Shown here piece by piece: positions 62,476-64,000 of a DNA stretch of 64,000 nucleotides (its first letter is position 1; every line of letters starts with the position of its first letter). A program made the translations under genes and the position numbers. Under the pieces are notes generated by a model. The model was not told where the DNA came from and searched no databases. It saw only the letters and a list, made by a program, of their open reading frames with translations. The DNA is taken from positions 2,237,001-2,301,000 of the forward strand of contig NZ_CP045871.1 in NCBI RefSeq assembly GCF_009650135.1, given 5' to 3'. Source of the DNA: Litorivicinus lipolyticus (lineage in GTDB: Bacteria > Pseudomonadota > Gammaproteobacteria > Pseudomonadales > Litorivicinaceae).

Positions 62476-63074
62476 GGCAGAGCCACCTCCAATACCGCCA
62501 TGCGCCGCGACAGTCGCGATGCGGCACCGATAAAGGTGTCGTCACCGCAATCAATGGCCGCGAACAACGCGCCGTTAACGCCCAGATCAGCGGTGTCGCT
62601 CATGCCTTGCCAAACCACGGCAATCCGCGCGCGCTCCGGGATGCCGGCGACCCGATTAATACAGCCGCGCGGGCTGTTTAAGCCCAGCTCTCCAAAGCGC
62701 CCCGCCACTAACCCGTCCCACCAGGCACGGTCGTATTCGGCCATTTGCGCGGCACTGCAGCCACTGCCGGCGGCGGATGCGGCGCTCAATGCGCAATCCG
62801 GCACGGTCGCGCCGATGGCGTCGAATTCCGTCCCCGCGCCGACCGCAACCGGGGTGATCGCCCCGCCCGGGGCGACATAGTTGGCGATCGCCGCCGGGTT
62901 GACCCGAATGCGATCGGCCATTTCCTCGACATAGCGCAGGGCCTCGGCTCGCTGGGTGCTTTCGGTGAAACTGCGTTGGCCGTTACCGGCCAAGGCGACA
63001 ATCCCCAACATCCCCATGCCCAACAGCAGCAACGACACCAGCACTTCAATCAAGGTGAACCCGCGATTCAACAT
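62472..63074 (-). CDS. pilV: Type IV minor pilin PilV
   Basis: A 200-residue minor pilin: leader MLNRG, cleavage before FTLIEVL, hydrophobic helix VSLLLLGMGMLGIVALAG. The C-terminal segment ARIAVVWQGM is usual in PilV. Overlaps fimT by 7 bp and pilW by 4 bp. Confidence 0.9.
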   Translation of the reverse strand: MLNRGFTLIEVLVSLLLLGMGMLGIVALAGNGQRSFTESTQRAEALRYVEEMADRIRVNPAAIANYVAPGGAITPVAVGAGTEFDAIGATVPDCALSAASAAGSGCSAAQMAEYDRAWWDGLVAGRFGELGLNSPRGCINRVAGIPERARIAVVWQGMSDTADLGVNGALFAAIDCGDDTFIGAASRLSRRMAVLEVALP

Positions 63075-63595
63075 GGGTTACCCGCCGCGTCGACCAAGCT
63101 GCGGCCGTTGGCTTCGATGACCTCTGGCCGGCCGGCCAAATTAATTCGGATTTCGCGAACGCGGTTGTCGCTGGCGGTCGAGGGGTCGTCGTGCCAGCCA
63201 ACCAGGATCGCGTCCAACAGGGTGCCGCCGGTGCGAACCAAGCGCCCATCGGCGCGATAGGTCAGCTGGGTCGCCAGCGCGGCATCGGTGGCGCACATCA
63301 CCAGTGCGCCGCCAACTGGACCGGTGCTGCGCAGTGGCTCGGCCATGCCTGCACGAACGATCGTCCATCCATTGGCCCAATTACCGCCGACCGCGGTGAC
63401 TGTGACCCGGGTATTACCCCGGGCCGCCTCGCCACGCGCAAACACCAGGTCACTCATGAACGTCTGGGCGGTAGTACGCGCACGCTGTTCTTGGACGAAC
63501 GGCCGCATGCTGGGTATCGCCACCGACAGCAAAATTGCCGCCACCGCCAACACCACTAGCGTCTCGATCAATGTAAAACCACCCTTGTATCGCAT
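63068..63595 (-). CDS. fimT: Type IV pseudopilin FimT/FimU (GspH-like)
   Basis: A 175-residue pseudopilin of the GspH/FimT family: leader MRYKGG, cleavage before FTLIETL, helix VVLAVAAILLSVAIPSM, then the GspH domain (TFMSDLVFARGEAARGNTRVTV in part) and a final Cys. First gene of the leftward operon fimT-pilV-pilW-pilX-pilY1. Confidence 0.9.
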   Translation of the reverse strand: MRYKGGFTLIETLVVLAVAAILLSVAIPSMRPFVQEQRARTTAQTFMSDLVFARGEAARGNTRVTVTAVGGNWANGWTIVRAGMAEPLRSTGPVGGALVMCATDAALATQLTYRADGRLVRTGGTLLDAILVGWHDDPSTASDNRVREIRINLAGRPEVIEANGRSLVDAAGNPC

Positions 63596-63711
63596 TACCG
63601 CCTACTTAAAACTGAAGCCGTCTATGGCTATCCTACAAAGATAGTCGTCCAGCGCTGGTTTGGACGCCCAGTTGCGACCGAGGTACTAGAACTCGGAAAT
63701 GAGGAGACCAC

Positions 63712-64000
63712 GTGAATCCGATCACCCTGCTCGCCGTCGGTGTGCTGATATTTTTGCTAACACGCACACCGCTGTGGGCCAAGTTCAAAACCCAACTGCT
63801 GTTAATTGGCGGCGGCCTGGTTATTTTTTGGCTGGTCGCGACTGGTAAACTGCATGCGCTATTCGCCGTGATCGCCGCCGCCATTCCCATGGGCCAACGG
63901 TTGTGGAGTGTGGTCCGGATGTGGCCGGCAGTGCGTCAGATGGCCGAAAAGCTGACCGGGGCCAAGCCGACCGCCAACACAGGCGTCGCCGATGGCCCGA
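63712..64000 (+). CDS. DnaJ-like membrane protein, N-terminal part
   Basis: An open frame from GTG at 63712 (GAGGAGA upstream) runs off the window after 96 codons. The visible part has two hydrophobic helices (LLAVGVLIFLLT and LLLIGGGLVIFWLVA), then TGKLHALFAVIAAAIPMGQRLW and a linker. This arrangement is familiar from short membrane proteins with a C-terminal TIM14-like DnaJ domain; that domain would lie outside the window, so the call is tentative. It diverges from fimT by 116 bp. Confidence 0.55.
   Translation, partial: MNPITLLAVGVLIFLLTRTPLWAKFKTQLLLIGGGLVIFWLVATGKLHALFAVIAAAIPMGQRLWSVVRMWPAVRQMAEKLTGAKPTANTGVADGP

Noticed and set aside
1..64000. tRNA genes, CRISPR arrays, insertion sequences or prophage
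   Set aside because: None seen on reading through the intergenic regions: no regularly spaced repeats, no transposase or integrase frames, no cloverleaf-like segments. A tRNAscan or CRISPR search would be decisive.

Overview
The window looks like chromosomal DNA of a GC-rich gammaproteobacterium, probably aquatic or marine. The grounds are gammaproteobacterial gene sets (hfq-hflX-hflK-hflC, glnS, tdk, a fimT-pilV-pilW-pilX-pilY1 cluster), many solute importers, a tandem glycine riboswitch and spermidine synthesis by the carboxyspermidine route. I do not assign a genus. I see no insertion sequence, prophage, CRISPR array, tRNA or rRNA. Genes are densely packed with many 1-4 bp overlaps, and no stretch above 300 bp lacks a gene.

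Layout. 1-2608 (-): part of a BMP-type nucleoside importer (two permeases, one ATPase). 2730-5302 (+): 8-oxoguanine deaminase, a short DUF1338 (HglS-like) protein and a DUF442 protein in one operon. 5299-8731: a sulfide/persulfide cluster, with two YeeE/YedE membrane proteins diverging from an MBL hydrolase and a SulP transporter around a strong palindrome. 8779-13348 (+): aminotransferase plus polar amino-acid ABC importer. 13365-14671: YajQ and a PhyH-type dioxygenase. 14685-19869: polyamine genes (speB; speA with carboxy(nor)spermidine dehydrogenase and decarboxylase). 19986-22453: HD hydrolase, TauE/SafE exporter, an unknown tail-anchored protein and thymidine kinase. 22468-26116 (-): Fbp-type iron importer with two Fur-like boxes. 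26268-31058 (-): hfq, rfbB, hflX, hflK, hflC, with rfbB inserted between hfq and hflX. 31140-34201: Bcr/CflA drug exporter diverging from an ABC exporter. 34240-35657: tandem glycine riboswitch and a DadA-like oxidase. 35749-40757: a second, complete nucleoside importer split into two convergent operons, with cytidine deaminase. 40796-46049: RmuC, small proteins, GlnS, an Asp/Glu racemase-like protein, cytochrome c and an ABM-like protein. 46159-52723 (+): SufE, then an Rrf2 regulator with sufBCDST and a Rieske protein. 52815-54869: Nudix hydrolase, a small protein and a MerR/B12-binding regulator. 54979-63595: type IV pilus minor pilins and a very large PilY1. 63712-64000: start of a DnaJ-like membrane protein.

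Working together. Two nucleoside importers, cytidine deaminase, 8-oxoguanine deaminase and thymidine kinase point to nucleoside scavenging. Arginine decarboxylase, agmatinase, and the carboxyspermidine dehydrogenase and decarboxylase would make spermidine from arginine without S-adenosylmethionine decarboxylase. Iron is served by the Fbp importer and the SUF machine; SUF has an inverted repeat lying exactly in its promoter spacer and a Fur-like site just upstream. The most unusual points are the riboswitch in front of a DadA-like oxidase, the probable AUU start of an rfbB lodged between hfq and hflX, the DUF1338/8-oxoguanine deaminase operon, a racemase lacking one catalytic cysteine, and a B12-type MerR regulator lacking the capping tryptophan.
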